Shown here: positions 62,982 through 64,000 of the stretch, piece by piece
Layout of the letters: each line of letters opens with the position of its first letter
How positions within the stretch are numbered: the stretch's first letter is position 1
Assembly (NCBI GenBank): GCA_013398175.1
Contig: VZRZ01006598.1
Coordinates: forward strand, 203,522-267,521
DNA length: 64,000 bases
Direction of reading: 5' to 3'
DNA from: Climacteris rufus
Taxonomy: Eukaryota > Chordata > Aves > Passeriformes > Climacteridae
Position numbers and translations under genes: made by a program
Notes under the pieces: generated by a model
What the model saw: the letters and a program-made list of their open reading frames with translations, nothing else
Databases searched by the model: none
Told to the model about the DNA's origin: nothing

Positions 62982-63012
62982 CCATAACAACAGAACAGTT
63001 GTTCTGTTATGG
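62982..63012. other. Short inverted repeat (hairpin) in intron 6
   Basis: CCATAAC pairs with GTTATGG and AGAAC with GTTCT, giving a 12-base-pair stem with a 3-base AAC bulge on one side and a 4-base AGTT loop. The arms are nearly perfect. It lies 30 bases after a potential splice donor at 62953. It is much shorter than a microRNA precursor. Confidence 0.75.
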
Positions 63013-63410
63013 TCCTTACTTATATAAAGCCTTGCACAACTGTTCACATGGTTATTTTCAAGTAATTGCAGTATGACTTAATTGCAAAGCTGGCTCAAGG
63101 CTTCTTAGTGGGCAGAATTAAATGTTGTAAAACTCTTTTTCTTTACCTCATGTAACAAGAAGGGGTTGTGGAGGTCAATTACTAGATGTATTTCTTTCTG
63201 TTCTCCAGGAGATACTGTCCCAGACACCCAAACAGTTAATCCTGTGAAAAGCTGTAGCTAGGATAGCTTTCCACAGCTCTGGCTAGACAGTTAAGTTGCC
63301 TGCTATCCTAAATAACTTTCAGCTTCGTGCTACAGCACACAGGATTGTCAACCAAGCTGGGTAGATGGCTTTGTCTGGCATGTCTGGCTGACCTGCTGAA
63401 ATTCTGAGAC

Positions 63411-63426
63411 AAAAAAAAAAAAAAAA
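63411..63426 (+). repeat. Poly(A) run, 16 bases
   Basis: Uninterrupted A run in UXS1 intron 6, soon followed by a T7 run. Confidence 0.9.
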
Positions 63427-64000
63427 GTCTTTTTTTAGACCTGACAGTCAGAGGAAAGGTAGAGGGAGAAATAATTATTCTTGTCTCAACATTGTCAGCT
63501 TGATGGATCAAATATGACAAGTTTGTGTTAAAAACTTGTCTTTTCACCCCACTGAAATGTCCAGCATTCTTTAAATGTTTTGGAAAAACAGCCAAGTTTT
63601 TCTCTGATCTAAGGCTTGATACACTAAATATTCCTTCCCAGGCAAGAGGAAAGGGTCCTGTCCCTTTGATCCAGAAGATGGCCATCTGACACTTGGCAAA
63701 TGCCCCATCTTCCATCTGTCTGCTAGTTCTGCTCTTGCTGAACCTTTTCAGCACAGAGGTCTATTTTTGCCTTTGTGCATGGGGGAAAAATGAGGCAAAT
63801 GAGACAGCAAAGACTGTACCTCTGGCAAGGAAAACCTTGTTTTTCCCCAGCTCCTTTGTTTCATTCATTCTTCCTTTCTTTCTCTTTTTTTTCCCCAGCA
63901 CTGTTCATTACACTTAATGTCCTGTTTAAAAATAAATAAATAAACTTGAAGATTATAAGGAAAATTGGGGGTTTTGTATTTTATATGCATTTGTTTCTAG

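Larger units (their letters stand above)
30904..64000 (+). other. UXS1: UXS1 gene, 5' part (exons 1-6; runs off the right edge)
   Basis: The six exons below join into one open frame of 460 coding bases (97+28+49+44+61+181), all with GT donors and AG acceptors. The joined protein closely follows vertebrate UXS1 from the initiator Met to the residues just before the DQIYH segment. The family converts UDP-glucuronate to UDP-xylose with bound NAD as a type II membrane enzyme of the ER/Golgi. UDP-xylose starts the xylose-galactose-galactose-glucuronate linker of proteoglycans. Only about 153 of roughly 420 residues are in the window; the catalytic Tyr/Lys motif and the C-terminal substrate domain are not. 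Compared with my recollection of the human protein there is one extra residue near the N terminus (KGPLL where human has KALL). Visible introns are 13176, 2686, 2092, 3710 and 4678 bases; intron 6 is incomplete. Confidence 0.95.
57706..64000 (+). other. UXS1: UXS1 intron 6, incomplete at the right edge
   Basis: Begins GTAGGT. The next exon should complete Val154 and read DQIYHLASP; no such sequence is found up to 64000. Contains an AT-rich run (59051-59092), an A/C-rich asymmetric tract (60525-60698), a possible cryptic exon (62882-62952) with a hairpin just after it (62982-63012), and a 16-base A run (63411-63426). Confidence 0.85.

Noticed and set aside
57706..64000. Search for UXS1 exon 7 (Val then DQIYHLASP)
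   Set aside because: No matching coding sequence with a phase-1 acceptor was found; exon 7 is taken to lie beyond the window. The open segment at 62882-62952 has the right phase but the wrong protein.
1..64000. CRISPR arrays, operons, ribosome binding sites, bacterial mobile elements, tRNA or rRNA genes
   Set aside because: The window is vertebrate nuclear DNA and no regular repeat-spacer array, cloverleaf or rRNA segment was seen.

Overview
This is vertebrate nuclear DNA, most likely from a bird. It is AT-rich and CpG-poor, with one sharp CpG island, long introns with GT/AG boundaries, many CR1 LINE fragments and two avian-type ERVL long terminal repeats. CR1 plus these LTR families suggests a neoavian bird, possibly a songbird; the species cannot be fixed from the sequence alone.

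The only gene I can support is the 5' part of UXS1 (UDP-glucuronate decarboxylase 1), on the + strand. Six coding exons can be joined with correct splice phases: 30904-31000, 44177-44204, 46891-46939, 49032-49075, 52786-52846 and 57525-57705. They encode the first 153 codons plus one base: a short cytoplasmic tail, one signal-anchor membrane segment, a lumenal stem, and the start of the NAD-binding Rossmann fold with its GGAGFVG loop. Exon 7 and the catalytic part of the enzyme lie beyond position 64000. UXS1 makes UDP-xylose from UDP-glucuronate in the ER/Golgi for glycosaminoglycan linker synthesis.

Layout. Positions 1-30000 are intergenic or gene-poor DNA holding CR1 fragments (3678-3990, 19409-19501, 24424-25285), a truncated LTR (20979-21422) and no recognisable exon. 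At 29975-30455 a + strand CR1 appears to be nested inside a - strand CR1, just upstream of the promoter. About 30590-31450 is a CpG island with a 34-base run of N, a perfect NRF1-type site and exon 1. Intron 1 (about 13.2 kb) contains a long CR1 that keeps reverse transcriptase motifs (36894-37946) and a nearly full-length sense-strand solo LTR (40249-41362). Introns 2-5 are 2.1-4.7 kb. Intron 6 is open at the window edge and contains an A/C-only-like tract at 60525-60698 and a possible cryptic exon at 62882-62952.

I found no convincing new biological system. The most useful observations concern the UXS1 promoter (assembly gap, NRF1 site, nested CR1), the sense LTR in intron 1, the cryptic exon candidate and the strand-asymmetric tract.
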